From positions 1,922,001 through 1,986,000 of the forward strand of contig NW_020167520.1 of assembly GCF_001641265.1 (NCBI RefSeq): a stretch of 64,000 bases of DNA, read 5' to 3'. The notes below the pieces were generated by a model, which was not told the DNA's origin, ran no database searches, and worked only from the letters and a program-made list of their open reading frames with translations. This stretch comes from Pseudogymnoascus destructans (Eukaryota > Ascomycota > Leotiomycetes > Thelebolales > Thelebolaceae). The position numbers and the translations under genes are program-made. Of this stretch, positions 34,224 through 46,787 are shown one piece after another; position 1 is the stretch's first letter, and each line of letters starts with the position of its first letter.

Positions 34224-34812
34224 TGTCGCGGGTCGAATTTATTGATCGGATGGTGTAAGAGTCAGCCGTAGATTGCGGGTTCCTCTGCCAGGAAACCGTC
34301 GGGGTTTTCCAATTCTTGGCTGAGAGCTCGCGATTGTGGTGTGTGGTTTAACGGGTGGGCCAAAATCGACGCGAATGGCGAGACTTATCAAGTCAAGGTG
34401 GTCGGCCTATTCTCTGCATGATAAATCAACGAGAAAGAGAGGTTCCTAATGAAAGAAGGTCGCAGGTGAAGTCGAAGTGAACAATGGCCATGGTCATTTC
34501 AAGGCCCACAGTAATCGAAGTGTTGAGTGGAATTGTGAATCGCCAAACCCGGCCATTGTTCGAATTCCTTTCCGATATGACGAACGTGAGGGCGAGCCAG
34601 CTCAAGCCGCCTCGGCCAATCATTTATCCATTAAAGTGAGGCTCCCGGAGCGCCCCAACCCACCATTCAAAGTTGACGACCATCGACATTACAACTGTTC
34701 CTGCGACTTACGCACCCCACGACTGTTTTCAGAAGCGAAGCAATTGTTAATCTGTACGCTCAATTGTGTTTTCTCTCTAGAGCCAGCATTTCTAACTATT
34801 TATCACAGCACA
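34224..34812. promoter_or_regulatory. Divergent promoter BUR1 / complex I subunit
   Basis: 589 bp between divergent start codons. A plus-strand frame (34477-34947) runs through most of it but shows no domain and overlaps the real gene in another frame. No TATA box is obvious. Confidence 0.45.
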
Positions 34813-35077
34813 ATGGCTGGCCCGGGCGCTCATCCGATTCACATCCACCCGGCGCGCCCACTCTACCGGTTTGCCGCGACCGGGTTGGGGGCAAGCATGT
34901 GGTTCTTCGTATGTCTCAATAACCCTCTATTTGATGGGCAAGGCTGACTTTACTTGTAGTTAATGTACAGAGCGAAGCAAGACGGTAATTCTGACTCGCA
35001 GTTCCTTCGGCGAACGATCCCTAACCTTACCTGCAGGACCTGCGTTATTGGGCTGGAAGCATCCTTGGGACCATTGA
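34813..35077 (+). CDS. Small NADH:ubiquinone oxidoreductase subunit (NDUFB2-like)
   Basis: Three exons, 34813-34908, 34960-34984 and 35037-35077, giving only 53 aa. The protein has HPARPLYRFAATGLGASMWFF, a single membrane-spanning helix, then LMYRAKQDGPALLGWKHPWDH-stop. The GWKHPWDH ending and the single helix match the small NDUFB2/AGGG-type complex I accessory subunit found in fungi. The middle exon is 25 nt. The gene is easily missed because no exon exceeds 100 nt; the two splices together produce the conserved tail exactly at a stop codon. Confidence 0.82.
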
Positions 35078-36228
35078 AGGACGAGGATATACCATTGGGA
35101 GAATGGGCAGCATACGGTGCTTGGGCAAGGACGGATGGCCACATAGCATGTTTCGACGGTGTACAAATCATACAAGTTAAATGGAACACAGAAAACCGAG
35201 ATTTCAATTGACGTGAAGCCTATCCGGGCATGAAGTTACCCGAAGAGACATAATGTTCGACTATATCGTTTGCCAGAGGTTGTCTTAAGCATCTGTCTGT
35301 GGTTAACGTTCTCTTGTATTAGTATAATGGAGGGATGCACCTCTAGCACCACATGTTCCGCCCACGAGTACACGACTGCCAACGGAGATATTGGTCTTTG
35401 CTAATGATAGGTACCGGGGCAGTGCCGTTCCTGTCATGTTACATACAGTTGTTATTGTGGCCAGGCACCGCTGGCATGGAGCTGGGAAACAAGAGGCTGG
35501 GAAATACAATAATTTGACGATATAAAGGTTATGATTAGATGAAGTGATTGCCTTGTATTTCACATCAGCCATTCAAGCCTTATATTTGTAGAAAAATGAA
35601 GATGAATCCTTGTCTTCTCTGAATGGAAGCAAATGTGCTTGATTCCGCTTGGCCTTCTGATTCAGAAGTCCATAAACCATACAAAGATAACATTATACTG
35701 AATCTTGAAATTCGTTGCGCACTCATGCCATGTTCTATTGTGTCTATATATCACTAATATTGACGTACGTAAGGAGTGCTTTCTGGCCACAGGCGTCACC
35801 ACAGACAAGCTGAAGCCGAGGCTCTCTGTTGAGATATTCGCTGTGGACGCTGTTTCATTGCAAACTGACCACGGCACCCCTTATCGCCGTACAAACCTTT
35901 TGTCAAAGAAAATGTTTGCGGGAAAACAATAACATTACTTGTACTTAGTTGGATTCATTCCACCTTGGAAATCATTCTTTGTTCAATTTTATTTACATGG
36001 CCAATCACACATATGCGACAATTTATTCGTACCTTGAATAGTAAGCGAAACTGCGGAATCTAGCAAGGTACAACTACACGCATGCGGTACGGTTAAAGTG
36101 AACCAAAGAACAAGAGAGAGCTTCGAGATACTTCTGAGTTGAATGAGGGCGGTGGGTGTCGTCCTCATACGACGCTCACGCGCCAAAGCCGCCTTTTAGA
36201 GCACGTTGGACCCCAGGCTACGGACGCC
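35078..36228. other. Intergenic region, nothing identified
   Basis: 1.15 kb, AT-rich, without repeats or coding signal beyond 60-90-codon chance frames. The last 200 bp presumably hold the promoter of the ZUFSP-like gene. Confidence 0.5.
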
Positions 36229-37955
36229 ATGGCGGGAGCCTCGTGCCCATTCTGTGGCTATGAGGCCAAGACTGAGTATGATATTCTTGTAAGTTCGCAC
36301 TTTCTGCAGTTGCTATAATGTTCATCAAAATAACTTTTCAAAGTACCACATGGAAGACCTACATTCTGAAGGAAACTCTCCCTTTATTCCTACGGATGCC
36401 CACCCTGTAGACGCCACTCGGGAAGAATATCCCTCTAGGTCCTCCCAAGCCATGGAAGACATCGTATATGTCGCGTGTCCAATATCCGAATGCGGAGAAA
36501 CTGTTCCCTTCGCGGATCTGGATGGTCACTTGGAGTTGCATAGCATGGAAGAAAGTGACAGAGATTCTCACGTGGACAGTTCAGCGTGGAAATGGGAAGG
36601 AGCCACGGAGCCTGCGGACTCTAAGTTTGACACTAGCCTTCCAACAGCACTGCGGAACCTCGATGAGAGCCCTGATCCCACTCTATTATCTGCGGCGGAT
36701 CGTCAAGCCAAAGCCAAAGAAAGCTGGCGAGGAATTTTAAACATGCCGAAGTCAATAGTTGCACCGCAGGTCTCATCAAAGTCAAAGTCTGGCAAGGGCC
36801 GTCTTGGGGTAAGTGTTGATCGATCTTAGCTTTATTATCCATCCTGACGCTTATGCTTCCAGACAGCTGAGCTCGGCCCCCATGCCTACGAAGAGAAGAT
36901 GCCGGCATGGCTTCACAACCTCCTGTTGTCGGACGGGATGCCAAGAACCACTACGAAGCTCAGCTCCAGCGGAGGAATCAAGACGGTGAAAAAAAAGGGC
37001 AACTATGTTCCAGGCGTCCTGCCTGTTCTCGAGAATCTCATTGAGCGGGACCCAGATACGGAGTATGTCTATACTTGCCACCCGTCGGTCGAGCATGTTT
37101 CGAAACTGAAGAACGAAGGCGGCTTCTGCGGTTATAGAAACATACAGATGCTGGCTTCATATATCGTCAACAATCAATCACAAGGGTATTACCATTTCAA
37201 GGAGAAAATACCTTCGATATTCCAAATCCAGGATTTTATTGAGCATGCCTGGGATGTGGGAATAAATACAGTGGGCCGTACTGAGACGGGTGGGATTATA
37301 GGAACTCGAAAGTATATTGGGACGCCGGAGGTAAGCAGATTATCTGTTCTTAGTATGTCCGTATTCTGACTTAAATAAAGGCCCAGGCGATGCTTCGAAG
37401 CCTTGACATTGAGTAAGACTTCAACCCCCGAAACTGTATAAGTCTAATGCTCATCATTCAATAGATGCGATGCACAAGCATTCAAGACCGATGGCAAACT
37501 AGGAGCAGACGAGATACTGATGAGAAACGTCGAAGAATACTTCCGTGCTGGTGGTGTTGATAGCACCTCGAAGATTCGGAGGACACAGTTGCCTCCGATT
37601 TACTTTCAGCATCCAGGTATGGTGACAGTGCACTCAGATTGATATTTGCTAACCATCAAAGGACATTCTATGACCATCGTAGGCATTGAGAAGAAGATTG
37701 ACGGGTCTAAGAATCTTCTCGTCTTCGACCCAATGTTCCACGATGCTCCAGATGTCATCAAGCTTATTGGAAAGAACTATTTCCCGGTGAAAAACCCGGC
37801 AGAGTTCTTGCGGGCATACAGGCGAAACATGAAGTATTTAAAAAGGTACAGGGCCTTTGAGGTTTTGAGGTAGGCAATCCCCGTTCTATGCTTTGGGACA
37901 TATTTATTGATCATATAGATTGCGGCCGCCTGGGTTGACCTCACTTCCAAATTGA
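36229..37955 (+). CDS. Zinc-finger/peptidase C78 protein (ZUFSP/ZUP1-like K63 deubiquitinase)
   Basis: Seven exons: 36229-36288, 36344-36808, 36863-37330, 37381-37412, 37465-37616, 37662-37869 and 37919-37955 (473 aa). The zinc finger CPFCGYEAKTEYDILYHMEDLH is split by intron 1; a second CPxxxCG finger begins near residue 60 (ACPISECGETV). The C78 peptidase core has catalytic Cys264 in NEGGFCGYRN, His394 in GHSMTIVGIE and Asp415 in LLVFDPMFHD, which complete a papain-like triad. Family members in mammals (ZUP1) cut K63-linked ubiquitin chains at DNA damage sites; S. pombe Mug105 is the fungal relative. A ubiquitin-binding MIU helix is not obvious. Exons 4 and 7 are 32 and 37 nt. Confidence 0.85.
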
Positions 37956-38617
37956 TATCGAAACCAGATACATGCGAATTTGAGGCTGCATGGTTTCGGT
38001 TGTCTGTTTTTTTGCATTGCTATGATTTCAGCGCAGCGTCTCATACAGTATATGCTATTGGCTTCATCCAAAGCATCAGCGGGTTGTTTCATGTGCTGGA
38101 TAAATTACACAATTGAATGCACATTGCCATGGCCTCCCTATTTGTGCACCATGGCATTTTTTTTTGTTTGGCTTCAACCTGAAGCTGGCTGCCCCGAGTT
38201 TGAAACTATGAAACTAACTATGGAACTTGCTCCCGGTGGAATACTGCCCAGATATTACCTTTACAGAGATAAACATATAATATTTCGCAAACTAGCCAGC
38301 TAATAGGGTAGCGGTTCAGTTGCAAATCCTGGGTCGTTGTCGGTCCTGGATATCTATATCTAACCAACTTGGGTACCATTTCCCTCAAAATGCTACTCAA
38401 CCGTGGTATGTATATCTAAACGCATTGTTTTTGAGGACGTTGCTGGTCCTGAGATTTGACTTCGGACATTGGGCCATTGTGTGCTGTAAGTTCGATAAGG
38501 CGGCTTGGCGCGATATGCAACTATCTCCAGTGCTTCCGCGCAAAGACTTGTACCTTCAGCTACGTCGTGATTTTGATTTCCACACCACGACTAAAAGAAG
38601 AGACATACTATTTAAAC
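37956..38617. other. Intergenic region between the peptidase and HAM1
   Basis: 662 bp of 3' sequence and HAM1 promoter. A T9 run occurs near 38158. No supported gene; frames of 60-107 codons lack content. Confidence 0.5.
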
Positions 38618-39575
38618 ATGGCCCCTAGCCAGCTCAACTTCATCACTGGCAACAAGCACAAGCTCGCTGAGGTCCAGGCCATCCTGGGCGATGCGGTGGA
38701 CTTGCAGAGCCGCTCTATTAATCTCGTCGAGATTCAAGGGACGGTAGAGGAGATTTCGAAGGATAAGTGCCGTCGGGCTGCTGAAGAGGTATGAGTGGCA
38801 TGAGTTTCATAGTTGTACATGGTTTATTAATTTCATGGGTCCCATTCTCCCTCTATCGCTGTTATGCGTGGAAACCGGCGGGGAAAGTCAGTCTGAATGT
38901 CCTCATACAAATAACTAACTTGTGAAAGGTGCAAGGACCTGTTCTGGTCGAGGATACCGCTCTGATATTCAATGCTTTTAAGAACCTTCCTGGTCCATAC
39001 ATGTATGTATATCTGTTCGTTTTATAATCCTGTCACAGCACAGCCTATTGATATGAGGCACGCATCTATATTATCCCCTCTCAGATCCGTTTTACAGTCA
39101 CAATGTTAGTATTATTATTAACAGAATTCGCCCTTTACAGCAAATGGTTCTTCGAGTCCCTCGGCCACGACGGCCTAAACAAGCTCCTCGCCGGCTTTGA
39201 AGACAAATCCGCCGAATCCGTCTGCACATTCGCATACTCCGAAGGCCCCGGCCACGAGCCAATTATCTTCCAAGGACGCACAGAAGTACGTATTTGCCTC
39301 TTCATTAAGCAGTATATAACTAATATATCCTAGGGCAAGATAGTTCCAGCAAGGGGAGCCATCGCTTTTGGCTGGGATCCCATTTTCGAGTACGGACCAG
39401 CTGGTCAAACGTGAGTCTCCATCCCTCATTCAACCCCCCGACACCCTTTCTTCTAACCTCCTCTAGCTACGCCGAGATGCCCAAGGCGGAAAAGAACAAG
39501 ATCTCCCACCGCGGCAAGGCACTTGAGAAGCTGAAAGCCTGGCTCTTAGAGGCCGTAGATAGCAGCAAACCCTAA
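38618..39575 (+). CDS. HAM1: Inosine/xanthosine triphosphate pyrophosphatase
   Basis: Five exons, 38618-38788, 38929-39002, 39141-39285, 39334-39410 and 39467-39575 (191 aa, family length). Motifs: the nucleotide-binding start NFITGNKHKLAEVQAIL, GPVLVEDTALIFNAFKNLPGPYI (split by the intron after the second-last Ile), KWFFESLGHDGLNKLL, GRTEGKIVPARGAIAFGWDP (joined across intron 3), and EMPKAEKNKISHRGKALEKL. The enzyme hydrolyses ITP, dITP and XTP to monophosphates and keeps deaminated purines out of nucleic acids. Tail-to-tail with FAP7; the stops are 88 bp apart. Confidence 0.97.
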
Positions 39576-39663
39576 ATTCAAATCCCGAGGATATCATAAC
39601 ATTTTGAGCTCCCGTCCCAGCCTTTCTTCGGGCCCCATGCATTCATTCATAACATTCACAACC

Positions 39664-40347
39664 TCAACTATCCTCCTTCTCCGCCCCCTCATTATCCTTC
39701 ATCCACTGCGCAACCCACGCCTCTATCCTTGCAACATTGCTATCCACCTCCTCACTCGTATTACTCGTCAGCTCCACCACTATCTCTTCATCGTACGAGT
39801 CGCGCGCCTCCTGTAGGAGCACCTCCATGATTTCCGAGTCGAGGTTCTCTTGTAGTTTCAGCTCTGGGTAGTTTCTGCGGGTGGCGGAGTTAGTGGTATG
39901 CGCGGGACTTGGGGGGGGGGGGGGGGGCCGGTACCTCGATTTCAGCCGGTCATAGAGAATCGTCGAGTTCACCCTCAGCACGACGACGAGGTCAATCCAG
40001 CTCTTGGGGAAGAGATCGCAAGCGTGCCAATCGATAATGTAACCCCCCAGCTTAACCTCCTCCTCAATCTCATCCAGTAACTACACGCACACACCCACAT
40101 TAGCCTCGTCCCTCCTTCCCCCCCCAACCCAATATCATAATATAACCAAAACAGAAACACATACCTTATCCTCATCCACAATCCAACTCTGATACTCCTC
40201 ATCCCACCCATCATGACACCCCCGATCCTTGACAATAGTATTGATACTAAGATGCTTCAGCCCCAGCGACGCAGCCAGCGTCTCGCAGTGCGTCGTCTTC
40301 CCGACGCCCGGCGTGCCGGTGATGATGATGTTCGGCTTGGCACGCAT
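39664..40347 (-). CDS. FAP7: Fap7/adenylate kinase isoenzyme 6
   Basis: Three exons, 40347-40165, 40080-39935 and 39874-39664 (179 aa). Walker A is TGTPGVGKTT at residues 10-19. The NMP region has LSINTIVKDRGCHDGWDEE, then GGYIIDWHACDLFPKSWIDLVVVLR and the lid region LYDRLKSRNYPELKLQENLDSEI. Fap7 is an atypical ATPase/adenylate kinase that binds Rps14 and promotes the last 18S rRNA cleavage in cytoplasmic pre-40S. The second intron (39934-39875) contains a G17 run on the plus strand (39911-39927). Homopolymer runs are common nearby. Confidence 0.95.
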
Positions 40348-40952
40348 AGCGACTGAGGGGATATGGGAGTTTCGTATCTGTGTATGAACAGGATTCTCGC
40401 AGCGTTCGTGGGGGAGGGGAGGGTTGAAAATTAAATATTGGTTGCATGGGGGAGCTTATCGATAGGGCGGGGTGGCAGAATAATGGGGGCGGTGAAGCCC
40501 ACTGTCACAATTTACAATTCATGGGAGTATGGATTAGAAGCAATGCTGCCAGATAGACTATATTTTCTCTAAAGACGTAAAGCATTGTATAAACTACCTA
40601 ATTACGACTCTCAACTATTACATCTCCCACCTCAAAAACCGTCCATATTTCTACAATCATGTGCAAATCTAACATTTCATGAAGGGCCGCCCAAGTAAAA
40701 AAACATCGACCTGTTCTAGAGTTCAACAAAACGGTTAATATCGTGCCACACATCCATCCAATCCATTTCTCCTCCTCCCTCGTTTCCAGACCGCATAAAA
40801 ACGCCCGCAAGTTTTTTAGTACATGACCCCTTCCCCAAATGGTTGTTTCTTGTTCTTCAAATGATTTTGCCCCATAAAGCAGAATGTCGTAGTGCCGAAG
40901 AAAAATATACAACGAAGAGCGTTGATGGTATATGTTGGAGTTGAGGGGCGTT
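40348..40952. other. Intergenic region FAP7 promoter / myosin V 3' end
   Basis: 605 bp. It holds the FAP7 promoter and myosin V 3' sequence. A 163-codon minus-strand frame (41089-40598) overlaps the last myosin exon in another frame and has no domain content. Confidence 0.5.
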
Positions 40953-43900
40953 TTAAACGCCGTTAGATGCAACATTCTCTTCCTCGTCCAGCTCGACGGC
41001 TTGCTCATTGTCCTCAGCGTGTTCCTGACCCTCGTCCTCCTCAATAGAGCCCACACCCGCGGCATTGTCAATCTTCTCTTGCTGAGCAATTGCCTGAGCC
41101 GAAACTATCTCCGCAAGGCGCTTCAGGCGAGGAGTTTCCAGCCCTGTGAATGTGTTAGAACGGAATAGGTAGGTACTGTAGTGATTGGTAAACTTACAAG
41201 ATGGAGTATAGGTCTCCAACGCTGTGATAGCACGGGGCTCTGCAATTTCATAGGGTCCGCTGTCATCCATGTCCACAGCGGTCAGGAGCAGCACGTCGCT
41301 CTTCTCGGTGACGCGGGAGGCAACGGCCTTCATGATCTCCGTGTTGATGGGTTGTTCGTAGTCAGCCACCAAGTACTGGTTCAACAGCTTCTGGATTTGG
41401 TTGGGAGAGAGCCTATAAAAGTTAGAACGCGTTGATGATGATCTAGGGGTTGGGTGAGCACTTACATCCAGCAGATATCTTGGATAATCTCAATATCGTT
41501 CAGGGTTGCCTTCTTCAACTGAAGAAGCTTCGTTGCTTGCTATAGACTGGTTAGAATGACACATGATATATCTGGAGGGAGTTTACGAACCATCAAGTGC
41601 TCCAACTGAAGGGTGCCCTCTGGCATATTGTGACTCTTGCACCACTCCTCAATGCGGGTGATATTGTAGTTGATCTGCAGACCACGCTTCCACGAGAGGA
41701 AGTTTCTCCTCATGAGAAGATCGTTGAATGCCGTAACACCAACAAGGCGCAACAACTCGGTCATCGTCTGGGTGACAATCGAATCCTCCAAGAAGTACGT
41801 CTTCATAGCCTTGAAAACATTGTTGAGAAGGCCCAAAAGGTTGTCCATGCTGAAAGCTGGAGCGGAGTTTGTCTGGAGCAGCTTGCCCAAGAACCTGTTG
41901 CTCTCATTGGTGACGAAGCCAGGAAGTGACTGAGATTCGATGATAGCTGGGATAACCATCTTCTGGAGCTTCTTCTTCAAGACCTTCATCCAGGTGTGGT
42001 AGATGTTGAACTCTAAGCTCTCCAAATCATGCTTGACAATCTCAAGCAGACGGTCGTACTCGTAGTTGTCCGACTTTTGCGCCTCATACCAATCCTCAGC
42101 AAGGAAGACGAACGAGAGCATCTCGTGGACGTTGGACAACCAGAAGGCTCCTGGGTTGGTGGCATCGTCCCCATCGTGCTGCATGACCTCTTGCTGGATA
42201 GACTGCATCACATTCGCCAGGAAGCGCTCAGACTCCTTGACAAAGCCATTGTTCCACATCTCGGAAGTGACGAGGTTGATGAGGTATGACGGGAAGAGAA
42301 TTTCCTTGTCCGTTGGTGGTGGTGTAGATCCAGGCGCTGGGATCTTCAGGTTGCGGATCAATCCCATCGTCACCTCGTCATTGAGTCCGTCCTCGTCTGC
42401 GAGCAAGTTTTCGAGCTCAAATTCAATATTGTCAGTCGGAGCACCATTCAAGTTCTGGCGGTGCATGTTGTTGCCCATGGCAGCCGATCCAGGACGATGA
42501 TTGTAAGCTGCGCTGAAGCGATCCATTTCACGGGTCTCGGCACCTGCGCTGCGGCGCTTGGGCTTCTTCGAGGAGACCAAGTTGATCAGACCACTCTGTA
42601 GAACTTGAGCTGCACCATTTGCCTCTCCGTTAATAGGTATAGGAATAATGCGCTTGGCGATCTCGAGCTGTTCGGCAAGATCGTTAACTTGTTGCCTCAA
42701 TGTGACCTTCTCCTTCTCTTCTTCAGTCAAACTAAGTCTAGCACGTTCAAGCTCGACATTGGATAGTCGGAGAGATTCGCGTAGTTCCTTCTCCTCTTCA
42801 TGAAGTCGTTTGATGTTCGCAGCGGATTCGTCGAAGTTGGCTTGGAGTTTCTTCATTTCCTCGTCCATGGCGGAAAGGCGTGCAGCGGAAATGCCAGCCT
42901 GGTTGGCCTCTGTCTGCAGCTCCTTTGTTCTGCCTTCAAGGGCGTTATGCCTCGTCTTCCAAGACTTGATCTGGTTCTCGTAATTCTCGACTTGGGTGAT
43001 CAAGGCCTTGTTCTCGCGTTTCATCGTTCCGAGGGACTGGGTGAGCTCTACGACCTTGTTCTCGAGCTTGTAGGAAATCTGCTTGAGATCGCGAGCCTCC
43101 TCACGAACTGTCTTGTACTCGCGGCGAGCAGTCTTTCCTCTCCACAAGCTCTGGATGATGACAACCTTATTTCTGTATTGCTTCCAACTGCGCTTTTGTT
43201 GGCGAGATCGCCAAGTTCGCTGGATAATGCTCGCGGCATTGCCCACGCGGGTATTCATGATTTGACGTCTACGAAGGAAGCCCTTAGTAGCAGCTTGTGC
43301 GAGGATGATGTTGTTGCGAATTTCGTTGAACTTTTTACGTTCCTTCTGGCCCTTCCAAACACGTTGGATTGTGGTAGCGGCCTTTGTCTTGCGAATTTCC
43401 TCCGTTTGCTTGCGGGCAATGTAACCCCTGGTAAGAGATTGGAAGAGAAGCGTAGCGTTGCGAGCCTCGAGAAACTTTCGCCTATAGTACTTAGCCTTTA
43501 GGTTCTTCTGAATCATGATAGCACAATCGTTAAGCTTAGTCGTCCTCAGGTTCTCTAAGAACGCCAACATTCCCGCACGGAAAAAGATCTTCGTTAGACC
43601 CATCTGGTACTTGTCTAGACTCTGCCCATTGCCAGTGCCGAGAGCCTTTACTAAGATCGCATTCGCCATTTTACGGATTTCAGATGTCCAGCCTGCCGAC
43701 GGAACAAGCATGTAGTATCTGAGAGCAAACTCTTCGTACGTCCATCTCGTAGGATAGCCAGCACAACTTATACGTACGGTCTCAAGAACACCACAAGCAC
43801 GAAGTTGGCTTAGAACCATCGGACCTTCGAATGCCCAGGCCTTCTTGTCTTCGTTAGGCTTGATACAGCGAATATAGTGTACGTCGGTGCCATTGATGGT

Positions 43901-46084
43901 GCTCATAAGTTCGATTAACGAAGACTTGAAGATACCACCCAGGGTAGGCTTCCGGTTTATGGCGACACCTATTTTACGTCCTGCAGCTGGCTTTACGGCG
44001 TTGGATGCCGCAGATGCAGAGTCCTTCTCACGCACAGCTGATGCTGCATCAAGGACCTGGCCCAGGAACTGGTTAGAAGATGACCTCAGGACAGCCATGT
44101 GCTCATCTGGAACCGTATCTCTGTTCTTATCGATGAATCCGTCCGACTCGTAAGTCACATCAACCGCGTAATGGCACACGGTGAAGGCGGACTTTCCAAA
44201 TCTAGGCTTCTTGTAGAACTTGTTCTTGTCGGCTGCATAGTTGTGATGCAGCTTCGTGACGAACTGCTCATCGGAACCCATGAGTAACCTGGACTCCTCA
44301 TCTAGGAGGGACAGAATACCCAGCTTGCCTTCAATGAGATCGATACAAGGCTGGTTGTCAGAGAAGTCTATGAAAGTCCAGTCGATTTGCTCCCTCAAGT
44401 ACTCCTCTTGCTCCAGCTTGAAGACATGGGCATTGAACTCCTGCTGCAACTTCTCGTTGGCGTAGTTAATACAGAACTGCTCGAAGGAGTTCTTTGCGAA
44501 ATGCTCGAAGCCGTAAATATCCAATACACCAATAAAAGAGCTGACACGGCTCAGAACCTCATCCGTGGCAAGGCCGTGATTGATATTCTCCACAAGCCAG
44601 TCAAACAGGCTAGAGTAGATGAATTTCGCGACGGAGTCTCGGACGACAGTAGCTTGCTGTTGAGTCAGGTTCGATGTGATCTTCTCCCCTCTTGTGATAA
44701 GCTGCTTCTTCACCGTCCACTTTGCGAAGTCGGTGGGATCCACACCCAGAAGAGCACAAGCCTTCAACAGCGCAGGCTCGTCAGGTGAAAGAACTGAGTC
44801 TGTCCTGGATGCTGTGATTTTGACATTGCCGAGATGAAGCAATGCTGCAAGGAGCTTGAATATGTCGGACTGCTGGCCGCCTTGGATGCCAATAGTGGAT
44901 AGCGATTGCTTCAATGCCTCGAATTCCGCCTTGTCGTCGACGCCATCAATGACCGGAGCACTGCCTTGATTCAAGTATTCGAACTCCTCGACTGGTAGAA
45001 GGCTCAACTCCTGGCGTTCAGCCTCAGTAGCACCCGCGATTAACTGATAGAAGATATGGTAGTTTCGCTCTTTCAGAGGCTGGAAGACGAGCCTCGATCT
45101 CTCTAGGAGGTATGTTCTAATCTTCGCGCCAATAATATCCGTCTGCTTGTCGAACATGATTTCGATATATTTTCCGAATCTGGAGGAGTTGTCGTTCCTC
45201 GTCGTCTTCGCATTACCAAACGCCTCCATGATGGGGTTCGTCGCGAGAATCTGCTCCTCCGTCTCGCTCATGGCTTCTTGTCCGCGCTTCGTCCTCGACC
45301 CAGGCTGGTCTGGAGACTCTCGCGTTGCGAAGTATCGCATGATATACTTTGCACTGACGGTCTTTCCAGCTCCTGACTCTCCGGAAACGACGATGGTCTG
45401 ATTATGCCCACTCCTCAACATATCCCTAAATTGCGGTCAGCTATGATGGACTGAGGTATTATTCACCAATGGCGCCAAACTCACGCGAATGCCTCCTCAG
45501 CGATTGCGAACAGATGGGGAGCTTGAGTGACTCTTTGTTTCCCCGCATACACCTGAACCATCCCCGGGACATAGAGAGAGTCCACCCGAGCAAACGGGTT
45601 GGTAGCTATCAATACTATGCCACTGTAAGTGTATATCTCTTTCTGGGAGTATCGCAGTCGAATAGCCTGGAGAACTGCATCACAAAAGTCATTAGCCGTG
45701 CCACCACCGCGGAGGGCATATAGGGTCGGCGCATACCGGCTGGCTCGTTCAAATGGGATAGGTTCGTCAGGTCATCGCTGGCTTCGAGCATCGTGGGGTT
45801 CATTAGCGGCGGAAGACTCGCATCGGAATCATCTTCTAATGCCGCGGCGGTGATTTCGACCTTCTTTTGCTATTCGAGCAGGGACCATTAGCAGTGAATC
45901 TTCAGGCATGGGCAGGAGGCATTGGACGCCAAAACTAGGGACGCCTTACTTCCCCATTCGCAAGCTCAAAGACCAGATTGTACTTGTCCCCATCCTGAGT
46001 CTTGGAGATGACCTCCGAGGCAACCCATCCCTCCGTCGGATCAGGCTGCCACGCTCTCGTCCCGACATCGTAATTGTGCGCCAT
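40953..46084 (-). CDS. MYO2: Class V myosin heavy chain
   Basis: Seven exons: 46084-45950, 45869-45737, 45674-45485, 45425-41591, 41539-41466, 41412-41198 and 41143-40953 (1590 aa). Domains in order: SH3-like N-terminus (AWQPDPTEGWVASEV), motor with purine/P-loop GESGAGKT near residue 168, switch I NDNSSRFGKY and switch II DIYGFEHF, then about six IQ motifs (residues ~785-930), a coiled coil to about 1090, and a globular DIL cargo-binding tail (NVFKAMKTYFLEDSIVTQ ... LLMRRNFLSWKRGLQINYNI). The last exon is an acidic tail. In filamentous fungi this single class V myosin carries secretory vesicles to hyphal tips. The donor of intron 4 is GTTCGT, less common; the C-terminal exons continue the DIL domain so the model holds. 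The symbol follows yeast. Confidence 0.96.
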
Positions 46085-46787
46085 TTGGGGAATCCAGGGG
46101 GGCGGTTGGATGGTACAGCTCAGGTCGTCAACAATGGCCGACGGCCGAGATATTTCTCGATGCTTTGAGCCAAGGCCAGTATAGAAGGTAAAGGATGTAG
46201 TCCCCTGTCGACTACAGTAGAGAGAACATCTGTTTGATGATGAGGAGGAGATATATGGGGGTAATGGGTAATGGGTAATGGGTAATGGGTAATGGGTAAT
46301 GGGAGCAAAGAGCTGTAGCAAGATTGGGGGGGGGGATAGGATACAATTTTTGGGAGATGACACCGGCGCGACCTGAACAGGTTCAATAATAATGACCAAC
46401 AAGGGCTCTATGGTAGGGAGTAGGTGCCTTGGGGGTGCTTGGGGGTTTTACCTTGGCGGGAATGACGGGTTTTAGCGACAGAAGAGTCCCCCCCTTATTT
46501 CCACCGTAGCCGCGCCTTAGTGCGTTTCGTTTCGGATTATTTCATGCTACTGGAGAGAACAGGAAAGTTGCCAGTGGGAAAGAGGGCGAAGAGGGCGAAG
46601 AGGGCGAATAGCAGAGGAAAGCCCCTTAACAGCACATGTACTGATCTGTACTGTAAGTTACGGTAGGGGTACATAGCATGGCAGTTGAGTTGGGTTGGGG
46701 GAGGAAGTACTCCGTCCGTACTACCTAAACTTATGGGATACACGACCGAGGCATGAGTCTGCACTTCATTCCTTAACTTCTCCCTAC
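46085..46787. other. Intergenic region with a 7-bp microsatellite
   Basis: 703 bp between the myosin start and the ARG7 stop. It has (GTAATGG)6 at 46261-46302, a G9-10 run near 46326-46335, and a (GAGGGCGAA)n stretch near 46583-46610. Nothing coding. Confidence 0.55.
46261..46302. repeat. (GTAATGG)6 array
   Basis: Six exact copies about 180 bp upstream of the myosin V start codon. It resembles but is not a telomere repeat (TTAGGG). Confidence 0.95.

Noticed and set aside
39124..39135. GAATTCGCCCTT, identical to a common PCR-cloning vector junction
   Set aside because: It lies inside a HAM1 intron whose acceptor TTTACAG directly continues it, and flanking exons are intact; a 12-mer match can be coincidence.
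46261..46302. (GTAATGG)6 as an interstitial telomere
   Set aside because: The unit differs from TTAGGG and is only six copies; a plain microsatellite is simpler.
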